The notes under the pieces: model-generated
Databases searched by the model: none
Told to the model about the DNA's origin: nothing
What the model saw: only the letters and a program-made list of their open reading frames with translations
In this document: one piece after another, positions 17,226 through 30,039 of the stretch
Layout: each line of letters begins with the position of its first letter
Position numbering within the stretch: the stretch's first letter is position 1
Source: Polytrichum commune
Taxonomy: Eukaryota; Streptophyta; Polytrichopsida; Polytrichales; Polytrichaceae
Reading direction: 5' to 3'
DNA length: 64,000 bases
NCBI GenBank assembly: GCA_950295325.1
Contig: OX485806.1
Span: forward strand, 16,430,001 to 16,494,000
Made by a program: the position numbers and the translations under genes

Positions 17226-20200
17226 TCAGGCTGTCAGGTCATCTGGGAGTTTTATTTGGTTGGCTCCCATAATCTTCCCCCCCACGTCCGGAAATGTTTC
17301 GTAGCCTGGAAGATTTGTTACACTGCCATCGTCACCGATTTTCAGAGGGTACCGCATAAGGTGGCCTTTCATATCAGTAATTTCTGGAGCTATATACTGT
17401 TGCCAATTTCTCTCTCCCATGTCGTTTATTCTTTGAACACATTCCAAGCTCTCAGGCTCCTCAAACACATGTTCCAAGGTTCCCAAGTGCTCAGCCCACA
17501 ACGACATTCGATATCCGTACACCTGCAGTCGCAAAAATATAGATTAAAAACAAATGAAGCATAAAGAATCAAAACTGCATGAAACATACTTGATGTTAGC
17601 GTTTCTTGGCACGGAACACATGTAACCACCATTAGAGTTATCGATTAACTCAACTTTGTGTCAAGAGTTAGACGTCTTGCATACAACACCTTCCATGTTT
17701 GGTACTTTTCTGGTGCATGCTTGGAGGTAGTAGTGCGGAGGTTTGAATCAAAAAACATTCTATGTTGGATCATGGAGGGTCAAACTCATTAATGGTTTTG
17801 GGCCTCAATGAAGTGAAATAGGTTGCTCTTCCCTCGAATTCAAACACTACCTCCAAGCATGCACCATCACCACAAGTGGAAAGAAGTTATTGATTTTGTA
17901 CGCAAAAGAAAGAAACCAATGGGAAATCCTAGGGGACGAACTCCCAACGAAAAGTCCCGTTGAGTTGAAGGATAACTCATGCATCACATCCGACTATTTT
18001 TTCTGCTTTTGTTTCCTTTAAGAATAGATGATAAACATTTGGTTGTGCAGTGTTTTTCTTTTTTTTCTCTCTTCAAAAAAATAAAAAATCTTTTGGTTTT
18101 TATAAAGTCCAACAAAATGACATTAATTGGATTAGTTGGCTCTCACCTGACCCCGTGGGTGAGACATCTTGCGGACCCATGTGTAATGTGGTTGATAACC
18201 ACCCATGGCAATTTCCGTGTCCCTAGATCCATCCATGGACCGTTGATTGATATTGGCCGAGCCTGAAATTACGTATTCATCATCCACAATCATTCCCTTC
18301 GAGTGCACATATATCATCATTCGTCGGTTCTTTTGCGACTTCCCCTGTTCCAATGTCAAAATTTGTGAGTCTCCCAAACTCAATCGTGTCAAATATTTCC
18401 TTCCACTGCGCAATTAGTGCCTGTAGCCAGTGGCCTTATAATATTTGGAGCTCATATGAATTTCTGGTTCATTATCAAAGTGAGGATTATTGTGCTCATT
18501 AAGTGGTCATATAGCTCACCCCAATCATGTTGAATATTGGACCTAGAATGGTTAGCATATTTTGAGCATGTGGTCCAATCTCTTTTAAACACATGTCTTT
18601 TTGATATCCTTTCTTAGATCCACTCCTAACCACACACCATTCAAATATATTCTCACATCCATATTCTTGCTATGTTGGAATAAGGTATGTCTACCTTACT
18701 ACGTATCAATCTCGAGCGCTATGATGTATCACTTTATGTACATGTATTTCCTCAATAGAGTTATCCCAAAGTCTCTCAAAGAGGGACCAAAGTAGGAGTG
18801 TCTTTAGTGTCTTGTTGAGGGACTTTTTTGTTACCAGCTCGTTAGAGTGCCTTGCGTTGGAGCCAAATTTTGAAACTTGGATGAAACTCGGACCTCCTCT
18901 TTCAATCCAAAAAACTGACATAACTTTAGGATATAACATGGGGTATGACCCTTGGAACCCCCTTGGAACCCTAAATCTTGGCTCAGCCTATGCAAGGGTA
19001 GCTTGGCTTGTCGATCCTAGTGTGACGAGCTAGAAAACTAGTTTTCAAAAGCTCAGCCCCACTCTTTCAGCATGGTAATTTAAACCTCAAGACAACTTGG
19101 ATGACTTTTATGCATAAGCTCTCAAAGACACCTTCTGGCCTACTCACCCAAAGTTTGACCTGGAAATTTTCCAGATAACTCTAAGGTATATGGGTGTTAT
19201 TCGGTAACTTTTCTTTATTGAACCCCTATATTTGATTGGTGTGTGGTTAGGTGAGGATCAAAGAACCAACACCATAAAGCCACATGTTTAATAAAAAAAT
19301 TGGAATACATCTTCAAACTTAATCAAGCCTCCACACTGAATAGTGAACACAATTGGGAGGACCTATGTATACTTCAGACAAACATGCACTTCTGATAACC
19401 ATAACTCAATCAGGGGAGGTCCAATTTTCGATCCGATTTTTCCTGATGCTTTGTCATAGAATTGCTCATGAATTTGTACCAACAAACCTCAGGATGTCCC
19501 TACTCACCTGCCGTGAATTCGAATCAGGTGGCTTAAGAGGAGCAGGCTCTCCAGGCTTTAGCGTCTCTCGTGCACCAAGACAGTAGAAGTTCAAGTAGTC
19601 TGTCGGCTTTCGATATGATGAGAGACCAGCATCCCTCAACGCATCGGCAACCTTTGTGTACATCATCTTCATAGTTTGTGTCTGCAATCATGGATTCAAC
19701 CAGATTTCTAATCAGCAGATACAACCACTAAATGTGGGTTCACATGTGAATTTGAACTGATGTGGCAATATGTGGCAACAAATTCAGCAAGACTATGTAG
19801 GATAAGAAACATGGGCAGGTTCTGTAGTTGAATTTCATATCTCGAATCTAAGTTGGCACCCCAAATAAGCAGTGCAAACATTGTACGACACAATGGTCCT
19901 ATAATATCCCCAAGCAGCCAAAGGCAATCATAGTGGTCAGGTTAAGCGATATTGCTGATGTGTCTATTCCTGATTGGATGTGAGGTGGGACATTATCACC
20001 AGTAATGTACAATCATATCATGACCCGTGTCGCCCTACCACGGCTCAGTAGGTACTGTGCCGACTACAACATGTGGCAAGGCTCCTCGCATCCATTGCCT
20101 AGGTCATGGTGAAGTATAGAAGGTATGCATCTTCTACCTCAAGTTTACTCCAATTTTGCTAATGTGCCTATTCTTGATTGGATATGAGAAGGCACGTTAT

Positions 20201-23200
20201 CACCTGTAATGGATGACCCTACCTAGCTTGACCACTATGTCCAGTGATGGACACATGATGCCATTGGCTATAGTAAGCACCCAATACCTACCTTGCCGCT
20301 ACCATTGCGTAGAGACTAAAGGTTGAACATGGTGATAATACAAAATAAAAGGTATATTATTACCTGAAAGAACAGAATCTCCTGCACAGGGCCGGTATCA
20401 GGAACTCCTTCAGGCCACATGGGTATCACCACGTACACTGAGAACCTCTTGCCCTCTTTGATCTTGCTACAAATCTTCAATGCAAGCTCCATTGGAATCA
20501 AATGATTGGCCCCTGCTCCGAGAGACATGCAGCAAAAGTTTCAGCCAAATGTGGTATGAGGTGATGATCGAATGTTAGTCCGATATACAAGTGAATGCTT
20601 GGTATCAATAATCAACACCAATAATAAGTGTCGTACATCATATCATATCTTACATGACACCATAAATAGACCATAAAATAACAGAGTTTTTTTAAGTGGA
20701 GTATTTTACCAGCTACGTCGTAGTCTGGCCAGTTGTAAGAAGATCCTAGGAAGTACTGGTTTTCTATGTAAATGAAATGTTGGGCTGAGCGTATGGCCTT
20801 GATATAGGCCATCTGAATGCTTGTGTCTATGGCCACACTTTTCCCCCACATGAGGTGCTGCACCATCCCCAAACCCCATCAATCAATTTTTGGGTCATAG
20901 AATGAGTGAGATAGGATCAATCAAGAAGAAACCACTGGTGGTCACGGATGATCAGAATAACCCTTATAAAGTTACCTGCTTCTGAACGTCCTCAATGTTA
21001 GTGGGAAATCCCTTCACAGATCCTGCATCGATTGATCTGAATATCTGCAAATAATGAGAGTCAAAGGAAGAGTTATCATCCGTAGTAGGACTCACTTCAT
21101 TCAATAGAAATTTACGGCTGTGAAAAAGACATTAAAGTTATCCTTTTAAATCATTGGGACTTTTGATCAGGAGTTGCTTGATTTACATACAACACCTTCC
21201 ATGTTTGGTACATTTTTGGTGCATGCTTGGACATAGTAGGGTGGAGGTTTGAACAAAGAACATTCCATATAGGTTCATCAAACCCATTTTGGCATGCCGA
21301 GAGGTGCTTCAAAAAAAGGTTTGGCTCTTAATGAACCAAACGAAATAGGTTGCTCTCCTCCATTCAAACTCAAACACTACCTCCAAGCATGCAACATCAC
21401 AACTGAAAAGAAATTATTGAAATTGCATGCAAAACAACTGATGGGAAATCACAGGGGACGCACTCCCGAAGAAAAGTCCCATTGAACAATAAAAAGGATA
21501 ACTCTAATTCCAGGAACAATAAAAACTTGACAAATCAAATAGAGTGGAGTTTGGTTATGCACAGAAGGAGATTTTTAATCCCACCTGAACAGTCCAAGTT
21601 TCTGAGTCGAAATCATTATACAGGAAAAGTGCTGGATCCCCAGTAATCGGAGCTCGATTTGAGGGACTCATAAGATTTTCACGCCGATCAAAATCAAGCA
21701 GCTCTTCATCATGCAATCTGGTAGCTTTTCTCCAACGCTGCTCAAAGTTGGTCAAAACATCATACGCGGCATGCCCTTCAATTTTACAATGCCAATCATG
21801 CCATGGCTCCCTGGGACCCCCACTATCAGGCAAATGCTGAATGGAAACAAAACAAAAAAAAATTAATTATATCAAAAATGTCAGCAAGTTCCTCGGTGAT
21901 CCACAAAAGCCTAAGGTAAGCAGGCGTTAAATGGACAATTTTAGCTCTACATCCACTTCTCGAAGGATATGAAACACAACATAACGTGAGATGATTGCCA
22001 TTTCCATATCATGGCTGTAGCCATTTTCTTCGTAATTTCAGAGCTCATATGAATATTTCAATCATCGTCAAAGTGAGGGTTCTCATAGACATTAAATGGT
22101 CATATAGGTCCCTCCCCCCCCACATTCTGTTGACTAATGAGCCTAGAATGGTTGACATATTCTGAACACGTAGTCCAATCGCTTTTCAACACGTGTCTTT
22201 TTGGTGTCCGTTCTTACATCCACACCTAACCACTCATCACTCAAACATAGCTGTCCAATAAGCAAAAAGTGACCATGAAAGGCCTCCTTACCTTAAACCT
22301 TAAACCCTAAACCCAGATTTTACTTTTCCAACCTGCAGCTATTTTGGGCTGTTTCCTAGGTATCAATGCATCTTTGAACTAGTACATTCATAATTTTGAC
22401 CAATTGCTCTTTCAAATCCAAAATTGAAGAACTTAAAAATACTTCGCAAACAAGGCGACAGAAACAAGTGATATTGATATGGCTCATGAATGCTTACTGG
22501 CCAGGACTTCTGACGGAAGTCATCTTTATGCTCTTTTTGCAGGGAAGAAAAAAGAGAATGGCAGGGTGTATCCCATCGACCCTCAGTTAGGTCGAGACCA
22601 CCAATGAAAGCGGCCAAAGTCCTCTGCCGAGGCGGTCCAGTATCAACTAATGTAATTTTCTGGTGATGGGTGTACAGAGTTCCAACCACCTGCAAAATAG
22701 ATACATGCAGGAAAATATTATTCACTACACTAACAATCTTGTAGTGTCGCCCATGCCTAGTTTCCACTAGGCTAATAATGTCACACTGTAAAAGACTTTT
22801 CACTTCCAAAAGTTACTCATATTGACAAATAGCGGAGGTCACACTTCTTGGTTGGCCACTGCGAAATTTGATGTGACCCTTTACTAATAGTGTATGTTAC
22901 ACTTAATACCATAAACTGTGTAGTGTATATATGTTAAGATCTTCAAAGGAGAATGAAATATGTCAAGCTATAGCACAAACTCACTCAAGTCCTAGACTAT
23001 ATATATATATTGGGAAGTACCTGTTGCCTGAACCAACTCATCTTGGAGGCACCATACCGAGGAGCTAAAACACAACGCACCCCTGTGTGTTTGAAGTACT
23101 TCTTTGTTTCTTCGTCATGTGTACTCATTACACCTTCCTGCAAGCAAGTGAACTTAGGCTCAGCTTCTGAATTGATCTTCAGAAGGTTTATTAAACAGTC

Positions 23201-26200
23201 CTGAAAAATGTCTTTCCTGTCTACCTCTCCTGCAGCAAAAGGTGCAGCACCTTCTCTAGATCCAAATGCAAGGCTGAAGATTCTATCCTCTACAATTGAG
23301 TCCATTTATGACAAGAGTATCTGTGTTGCAACCCCCACACCTTTAAAAATTACACTTCAATAGGTATGCACACATGGAAGACATCGCCCGGATAATTCCA
23401 CTATGATTGGGTGGACCATAGGTGGTAGGGTGCACCAAGAATCAAGTGCTAGGAAGGCCACCCATCCGAGCACTATTTTGGTGTTAGGTGGCTTGACCTC
23501 GGAGCTCCCATGGGATTCAGGTTAAGGCCTTGGGTTAAGCAACCCCTTGTGGTTAGCATTCAATATTCCTTTTCCATGTAAATAGGAACCAACAAAAGTA
23601 AACCACAATCACAACCACAACCAAAACCACCCCCACCCTTGACAACACAATAAGTTGAAGAAAACCCCGCCTCACCGTTTTGATGAAGGGGTTGTCATGT
23701 GATGTTTTGTCATCCCATACGAGTAACAAAACACGAATCCCTTGCATTGCTTTCCTTTTAAGAAGCTCGCCCAAAGTCAAGTCTCCACCTTCTGGAACCC
23801 GCCGGTTCGGGTCACGGATCAATTTCACCTTGTCATAAACCGACCACCCAGCAATGTAAATTATATGTTGTGCATCATTAATTGCAGTGCACATGTCTTC
23901 CCAGCACCGCCGGTGCTCATAAACCCTCCCCCTTTCGAGTTGAATAACAGGAAGGGAATTGTCATAAATATGAGTGTCTTGGTACAGGGTCAACCGACAC
24001 CCCTTGCGTGCGGGAAAATACGTAAATGGTACTCCAAGGTCATCACCTCCCACACCTTGTGTGTACAATGGGTTTAACTCCACTGGAGTAAAACTTACAA
24101 AAAATCTTATCCGGGCGCCTTCACGGCATATTTTTTCTTGTTTGTTCAAAATATCATACCACCCTTCTATGACGCGCCCGTTTAATACACTCTCCACAGG
24201 TATTTCCACGTCCCCAATGTGCTGGGTTCCTAGCACGTCCTGGTCTTTTACTGTAAACACAATGTGATACACATGGTGTGCCACCGGGATTGAGAAGTGT
24301 TCGTTCCAAATGGGGTTTGTGTCATTGCTGATGACACGTGTGCGTGCCACGCGTGCACCAGCAAGGACCACGGTCACATATGGGTCACTGGTTATGCCTG
24401 TGTTGGGAGCATGCATTTTCGACTTTGCCTTTGCCTTTTGAAGTGGAACTGGTAAGTTGGACACAAATTGTCGAAGCTTTTCAGAAAACATGTCCATGTT
24501 GGGTAGATTTACAGCCTGAAAGATTGTCACATCCAACGTCCCGTGAAGTAAGTGGCGAGCTAATGAGTGACGTCCTGATTTTGATGTTGGCACCATGTCC
24601 GTAACATTGTTGATTGGAACCAGACACTGAGAAACACCTGCCATCCACATCACATCCACGTCATCATGAATAAATAGGTATATAATAAAATTACCTCCAC
24701 TCAGAAAAATAAACTGTTCACTGGTTTAGTTATACAAAGCCCGTAGTTTATTAAGATCCACCAAAGCCTGTCATCTCGAATCTTGATACACTTAAAGTTT
24801 ACCCAAGCCTCGCAGAAAGTCCTGTACTTGTAGGGAGATTTCGCCCCACTTTTGACAATCTATAATATTCAAGGAGGTTTCAAGTGGTGTAGGAACCCTC
24901 CAATTTTGGTGAATTGAAGCGGAGGTGTTTGACTTCAGCTGAGAGACAGATTATAAATGTGAAGTCCTTGTCAAACTTTTGAGAGCACCATTTAGGGTGC
25001 CTTCACAAGTTTGCCATCAAATTCGTATTTGTATACCTGTCTTTTGGTGAAAGTCAAACGCCTCCCCTCCGCTACAGGTATTACTAATAGGGGTCCTGGT
25101 CAATCACCAGATTCTAAATAAAGCATGTGTTGCAATCACTTTTGTTGTCCTACTACGCCCAGATTGATAGCAAATCATACACACAGAGTGTCTATGCAAT
25201 TCGTTCAGAGACTTATAGGCCAGCTGTTAGTATGTAAGTGGGACAAATCTAACAATTTCAGGTTTACTTTTGTCTATAACCTAATCCTCTCAGCTTGGAC
25301 AGCGAGATAACCAGTTCTAGGTTCACTCAAATTCTTTTTTAGGGGCATTCTGCACAAGTTGATTGAACAAACTCCTGTGTATGAGTTGGTTTCTTGATTT
25401 TGACTACTTCATATCGGTGGCATCCAAAATAGAGTTTCAATATCTAATGTTGGAGAGATTGAAGGCTCACAAGCCTCCTTTTGACAAGCCCATGAATGCT
25501 TGGATGCCCAAATTCAAATATAAGTATAGGTACTAAAGTTGGGCAAATATGACAATGTCCATACTCAGTGACTAGATTGTGCCCAAAGATTTGCTAATCA
25601 AACTAATGGATTAAAGACTGAAAAATTACCAGGATGGCTACTGTACACGGGTCCCGAAGGGTACACCAGAGGCTGTGAAATTGGATACCATGATTCACTT
25701 TGAGCAAACGGTGGCCTGGTTGGAGATCCTGATCCAGAACGCACATAAGGCCCACCTGTTCACAACAAGAACAAAAATAATGTGGGAGTGTCAATTTTTA
25801 GTTTCTAAATAACATAAATTAGTCAGATATTCATGATTGCTCTGGTAGAACATTTATCCAACCCAGTGCCATTCTAGAAGCCATACAGAACTGGCATTGT
25901 TGTTCTAACAACTCAGGTTTCCACACTGAGAGTTCAAATTACACAAACAAGTTTGACAGCACCTTGAATCTAATCAAGAACATCTCCAACAATCACTGTG
26001 AAGTTATTCCCCCAATAGTCAGCTTTCAAGGTTTTTTAATCAAAAGAATCACATACTCCTTTCCCACCTACAAAGCCCAAATGTTATCCAAATCTTCATT
26101 GCCCACTGATTGTTCAGAGTGGCAACCCTCTAAACCACTACCCACCCTCAATCACCCTAACTAAAAACTCAAGTCACCAATGGACTTTAGAGGTTTGTGT

Positions 26201-27301
26201 GTGTGTGTCTCTCTCTCTCAATTTATTGATAGCCAACAAAGATGTATGACATATGTGGATTTTATGGGTGGGATGAAGAGCATTTGGCATTGGCCCCAAA
26301 AACTCAGAACGCCGATCGATTGTTGAGAGAATCATGTTACGATGACTATAGGAGTTGCTCTAAACTGCTCTATTGAAGAACTCAGATTCTGGAAACCCTC
26401 ACATTAGGAACTATTAACAAGGTCCAAAAACCAAAAACCAAAAAACTGATCACCAAAACCACCTCCAAGAATCTCACAAGAGTTTCCTCAACCTTCACTT
26501 AGATCCATCACATTGGAAAAAACAGGGCGTTTTCTTCACTTCAATTCCATCAGTTTGCAAAGCCTCACTCTGATAAAATCTCCAGGAAAAATTATAGGAA
26601 GAAAACTAACCTCCATACGGCCCGGGACTTGAAACATCACTGCGCATACTGCTAGTTCGAAAGTCGCCACTGCTCCCGGAAGACGAGTACCCATCCGTGT
26701 GTCCCAACCTAAAACTGTCATGGTGTGTCCCTCCAACTCCTTGCATATGTGGTGGCAAACTTGGGCTAGGGTACCAAGTAGCTGGGCCATAAGGACTCCT
26801 CCCACCTTGCATTTGCGGTGGCGACGTGACATACCAATTGTTATTATTGTTATGGTTATTATTAACATTATTACTTAAAGCAGTTGGATCCAAAGTTTGG
26901 TTATAAGCGGTTCCAATCCCAATTCCCGGAGGAGGGTGCGGAGAGTGAGGGGAATTTCCATAAGGAAAGCTGGGAGGCTGGGACACATAAGGGGAAATCT
27001 GATAAGGGTTTGCCACATGAGGGTAATGGCCTTGTGATGAAGGTGCCACACTAGGGTAAGCAGATGATGATGATAAGTGTGGGGGTGAATAAATTTTTGG
27101 GTAAAGTGATCCTTCTTGCGGACTAGAAGGATAGGTTGGCACACTTGGAACAGTTGGAGTGTGGAGACTTGTGTTCGGAGGTGATGATGTTGTGGGGTTT
27201 AAAGGTGGTGGTACGTTGGATGATGGTCGAGACGACGACGACTTGGATGAAAATCTGCCCAAGCCCCATAGCCCTCCATCTTGATTGGGATTCTTCGTCA
27301 T
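17226..27301 (-). CDS. PLD: Phospholipase D, C2-type (beta/gamma-like), complete, 12 exons
   Basis: Hydrolyses membrane phospholipids to phosphatidic acid; plant C2-PLDs act at membranes in signalling and stress. Exons (high to low): 27301-26611, 25755-25630, 24637-23676, 23137-23021, 22689-22498, 21836-21585, 21044-20976, 20857-20710, 20512-20364, 19681-19508, 18344-18147, 17522-17226. They sum to 3375 nt, 1124 aa. The first about 290 residues are rich in Pro, Ser, Tyr and Asn, as in PLD beta. The C2 domain is about 304-465. HKD motif 1 is HQKITLVD (641-648), HKD motif 2 is HSKGMIVD (974-981), IYIENQYF is about 832-839, and the C-terminal MWPEGVP block is present. An in-frame Met nine codons upstream (27328) is an alternative start. 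All catalytic residues are intact. Introns are loaded with dispersed repeats. Confidence 0.93.
17672..17975. repeat. Foldback-type repeat, copy 1, in the last PLD intron
   Basis: Shares about 300 bases with 21186-21500. Landmarks: CAACACCTTCCATGTTTGGT, GGTGCATGCTTGGAGGTAGT, GAAATAGGTTGCTCT, then CACTACCTCCAAGCATGCAC, then GAAAAGTCCC. The second and fourth are reverse complements, so the unit has an internal inverted repeat of about 18 bp around a loop of about 125 bases. Probably a small foldback transposon or MITE. Confidence 0.65.
18440..18700 (-). repeat. Dispersed repeat copy in a PLD intron
   Basis: Reversed copy of the family clustered at 14760-16360: contains GGTCCAATCTCTTTTAAACA and CTAACCACACACCATTCAAA. 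Especially close to the copy at 22030-22290, which shares CCTAGAATGGTT and AAATGGTCATATAG-like blocks. Confidence 0.6.
18800..19150 (+). repeat. Dispersed repeat, second copy at 62440-62760
   Basis: Both copies run through GAGGGACTTT/GAGAGAACTTT, AACTTGGATGAAAC-like and CAGCCTATGCAAG, then TAGCTTGGC, GATCCTAGT/CATCCTAGT, and end in a GGTAATT...TGGGTGACTTT-like block. Overall identity is moderate by eye. It lies inside a PLD intron here and in intergenic DNA at 62 kb. Element type unknown. Confidence 0.55.
19215..19480 (+). repeat. Dispersed repeat copy in a PLD intron
   Basis: Same family and orientation as 15670-16010: GATTGGTGTGTGGTTAGGTG, CAATTGGGAGGACCTATGTA, CTGATAACCATAAC and CAATTTTCGATCCGATTTTT are all shared in order. 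Confidence 0.65.
19940..20300. repeat. Tandem pair of about 205-bp units in a PLD intron
   Basis: GATGTGTCTATTCCTGATTGG followed by GGACATTATCACCAGTAATG near 19955-20010 recurs as AATGTGCCTATTCTTGATTGG and GCACGTTATCACCTGTAATG near 20160-20210. Both are followed by a CTACC...GGCT-type stretch and the word CCATTGC. A diverged local tandem duplication. Confidence 0.5.
21186..21500. repeat. Foldback-type repeat, copy 2, in a PLD intron
   Basis: Second copy of the element at 17672-17975, same orientation. It keeps CACCTTCCATGTTTGGTAC, GGTGCATGCTTGGA and CACTACCTCCAAGCATGCAA, so the internal inverted repeat is conserved although loop sequences differ. Confidence 0.65.
22030..22290 (-). repeat. 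Dispersed repeat copy in a PLD intron
   Basis: Reversed copy of the 14760-16360 family: GTAGTCCAATCGCTTTTCAA, CACACCTAACCACTCATCAC. Followed by a short run of TTAAACCCTAAACCC at about 22300-22315, which resembles plant telomere sequence but is far too short to be one. Confidence 0.6.
25797..26560. repeat. Blocks A and B of a duplicated segment, in PLD intron 1
   Basis: Block A (25797-25975) begins TTTCTAAATAACAT and ends with GACAGCACCTTGAATC. Block B (26205-26560) has CTCTCAATTTATTGATAGCC, GATGTATGACATATG, TTCTGGAAACC and CACCTCCAAGAAT. Both blocks recur upstream of exon 1 (27435-28130) in order B, A, B. The first coding exon is thus flanked on both sides by copies of the same DNA. Confidence 0.65.
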
Positions 27302-27434
27302 CCCATATAGAATTAAGAGAGCCAACAAGGAGGACTACTACTATTACTTCTACTCCAAGTAAGAGATTCTTTGCCTTCAAACTAATCAGCTCCAACCTGT
27401 ATCACATCCGCGGTGATCGTTAGTTTCTCTTTCG

Positions 27435-28130
27435 CCCTCTCAATTTATTGATGGCCAACAAAGATGTATGATACGTATGGACTTTATGGGGAAAGTTTGA
27501 AAGCCGATCAAGAATTGAGAGAATCAGTTTACAGTGACCTTAGGAGGTGCCCTAAACTACTCCATTGAAGAGTCTCGGTTTCTGGAAACCTTCACTTCAG
27601 GAACAACAACAACAACAACAAGGTCCCAAAAGCAACAACTAATCTACCAAAATCCACCTCCAAGAATATCACAACAATTTCCTCCTCCTTCACTTAGCTT
27701 AAAATATCGTGATTGTTAGTTTCTAAATAACATGTATTCCAGAAGCTGAATACATCTCCAAGATAGCTCTTTCTCATCATAGTTGCTCCACAAGAACATC
27801 CATTTACCCAACCAAGTGTCATTCTAGGAGAGGTTATGTAGAACTGTCACAAGTGTAGTTTTGAGAACTCAAATTTCCACATTAAGAGTTTATGTAAATT
27901 ACAAAACACAAGATTGACAGACAGCACCCTGAATCCAAACTCGTCCATTGGGGAGTTTGGCTTCTGGAAACAAGATACAAAACCAAAAAACTGATTGATC
28001 ACCAAAACCACCTACCTCCGAGAGTCTCAGAAAAAATTCCTCTTCCTCCTTCACTTGCTCCATCATCCCATTGAAAAGCGTTTCAAACAGTGTGTCTTGA
28101 CTTCTATTCCATCCTTTTTGCAAGTGAAAA
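27435..28130. repeat. Blocks B, A, B of the duplicated segment, upstream of PLD exon 1
   Basis: Block B at 27435-27715 (CTCTCAATTTATTGATGGCC, CACCTCCAAGAATATCACAA), block A at 27718-27945 (TTTCTAAATAACATGTATTC to GACAGCACCCTGAATCC) and a partial block B at 27950-28130 (CCAAAACCACCTACCTCCGA). Because these lie directly 5' of the PLD start they may include leader exon or promoter sequence. Confidence 0.6.
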
Positions 28131-29469
28131 TTGCACTCTACCTGCTGTTACTTGCAAGCCACGTAGTACCTGCCATGGAATTTCAAATTTTGTGTTAAAA
28201 AGAGGTCGCTTGGAGAATAAGAAAACAGCTTCTCACATTCTCAACATGACATGTTGAAACAGTTGCAGGTTGCAAAGAACCTTTGGGGGGCGGGAAACCA
28301 TGGCAAAGTACGTGTCGGAGCTAACAAAATCTAAAATTAAAACTGAAGCAGGCCTAACTCCATGTCTAAATGGTTGAAAGAAATTGCAGAATAATCTGGA
28401 GCTGGATAGACTAGTGATTGTTGCAAAACACTGCAACGTCAAACTACAGTGAAGCCTGAGAACTTTCTGGAAAGAAAATCATGGCATAGGCAAACTCTTG
28501 TGCCCGGCTTGACAATCGGCTTACCAAAAATTCTCAAAAAAATATATCTCCTGTTTGAAGCTGACCCAAAAATTCAGAAATGAAGTAACCCAAAACTCCA
28601 CTGTAATCTGCAGCTAGAAAGACCGATGATTGTTTCATTACTTTGCAATGTCAAACTACAAACTGAGCACAAACTTAAGACCAAGATTAAATCGGGTTAA
28701 TATGATCCTTTATTGGCAATTTTTTGCAGAGAATGCAATCAATAACAATGTTGGATCGGACCAGAAATTAAATCCTCCTAACTTAACACAAATCGAACCT
28801 GGAGAACAACAGGAAGCAATAGAATCACAACAGTAAAAACTTGACCTGACCCAAACTGTTCCGGTCCAACCTTGCCATAGTAATTTCTTCCTACAAAACT
28901 ATGAACAAACACAGTGCCTCAAAACTGATACTCTCAGCTACCAAAACCGTGTCCCACAATAGTTCACATTGAAGCTCATCTACAGTGCCAATTTATGGAC
29001 CGACTGCCCAACCCACCAAAGAGGATAGAAAACCGAAAATCATGCTGTAACCCAAACTTTGACATCCAAGCTTTCATATTTCGACCAAAAACCGAAAAAA
29101 AAAATCCTTAAAAACACTATGACAACACTTGGACACCGAGAGGTGTTACCTTCACCCTTACCTTACCTTGCCTTACCACCCACAACCACAAAACCAAATC
29201 TTTAGCATTCTTTCTCACTTCCCACTCTCTGCCTTCGGTAATGTCAAGGCTCAACCTAAAATCTTAACCTCAAAAGCGAGATTACAACCAACAAAAGGAA
29301 CCTATTCTGAGCATAGGAAATGTACCATTGCAAAGAGACTTGGACGAGATTGCTCCTGAACTTCGATTGAAGATTGTGGATGGAGCTTGAAACAATCCGA
29401 TCGAAACCCACCCCCAAAAAAAAACTTGTACGTAAGCTCAAATCCCAACAAATGAGCATCTGGGAGGAC

Positions 29470-29590
29470 CCGGACTGAGACTCGATCGATCTATCGATCG
29501 CTCGCTCGCTGCATCAATCGAATTGAAAGCTCGCAAGCGTGTCTGACGTGTGGTCCCCCTCACGAAGGTGGGCGCACGGATCTAGAATCC
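29470..29590 (-). promoter_or_regulatory. Possible PLD leader or promoter segment (CG-rich)
   Basis: A CG-rich patch with GATCGATC, ATCGATCGCTCGCTCGCTGC and CTCGCAAGCG stands out from AT-rich surroundings about 2.2 kb upstream of the PLD start codon. Position and composition fit a 5' leader exon or promoter, but I see no TATA box or donor that settles it. Confidence 0.2.
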
Positions 29591-30039
29591 CAGTAAGATT
29601 ATGTTCAAATTTCCTAGATTTTGCAACACGAAATCAGCGGATTGGGAGATCCGGGGTGGGCAAGGGGGAGGGGGTAGTCAGGGAAGGCGGCCTTCGGGGA
29701 AAGAGTTCACTGCCACTACTAATACAGGTGCCATGGGCTGGGGTCGCCAGGATGACCTCCCTGGGTACATTCTAGAAGGGGGGGCGCTTTTGGCATACCC
29801 CTCATGGTTGTGTGGTGTTAGAAGGCTTTGACTTGTGGAGGTGGGTAGAAGAGAGAGAAAGCTTGGGACTCTCATTGAAAACCCGGGCCACTTGAATGAA
29901 CTCGAGAAGCACCTCGCGTGTGCCATGAATGGCACCCAAATATCACGAAATCAAAGGCTCGGGTGCCACCCTAACATGATTGATACTACCCATAATTGCA
30001 TGTTGGACCCCGTCCCCCACTCCCCACGAACTTCCCCAT

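Noticed and set aside
22295-22318. Telomere-like TTAAACCCTAAACCC
   Set aside because: Only two units inside a PLD intron; chance or a fragment, not a telomere or telomeric repeat tract.
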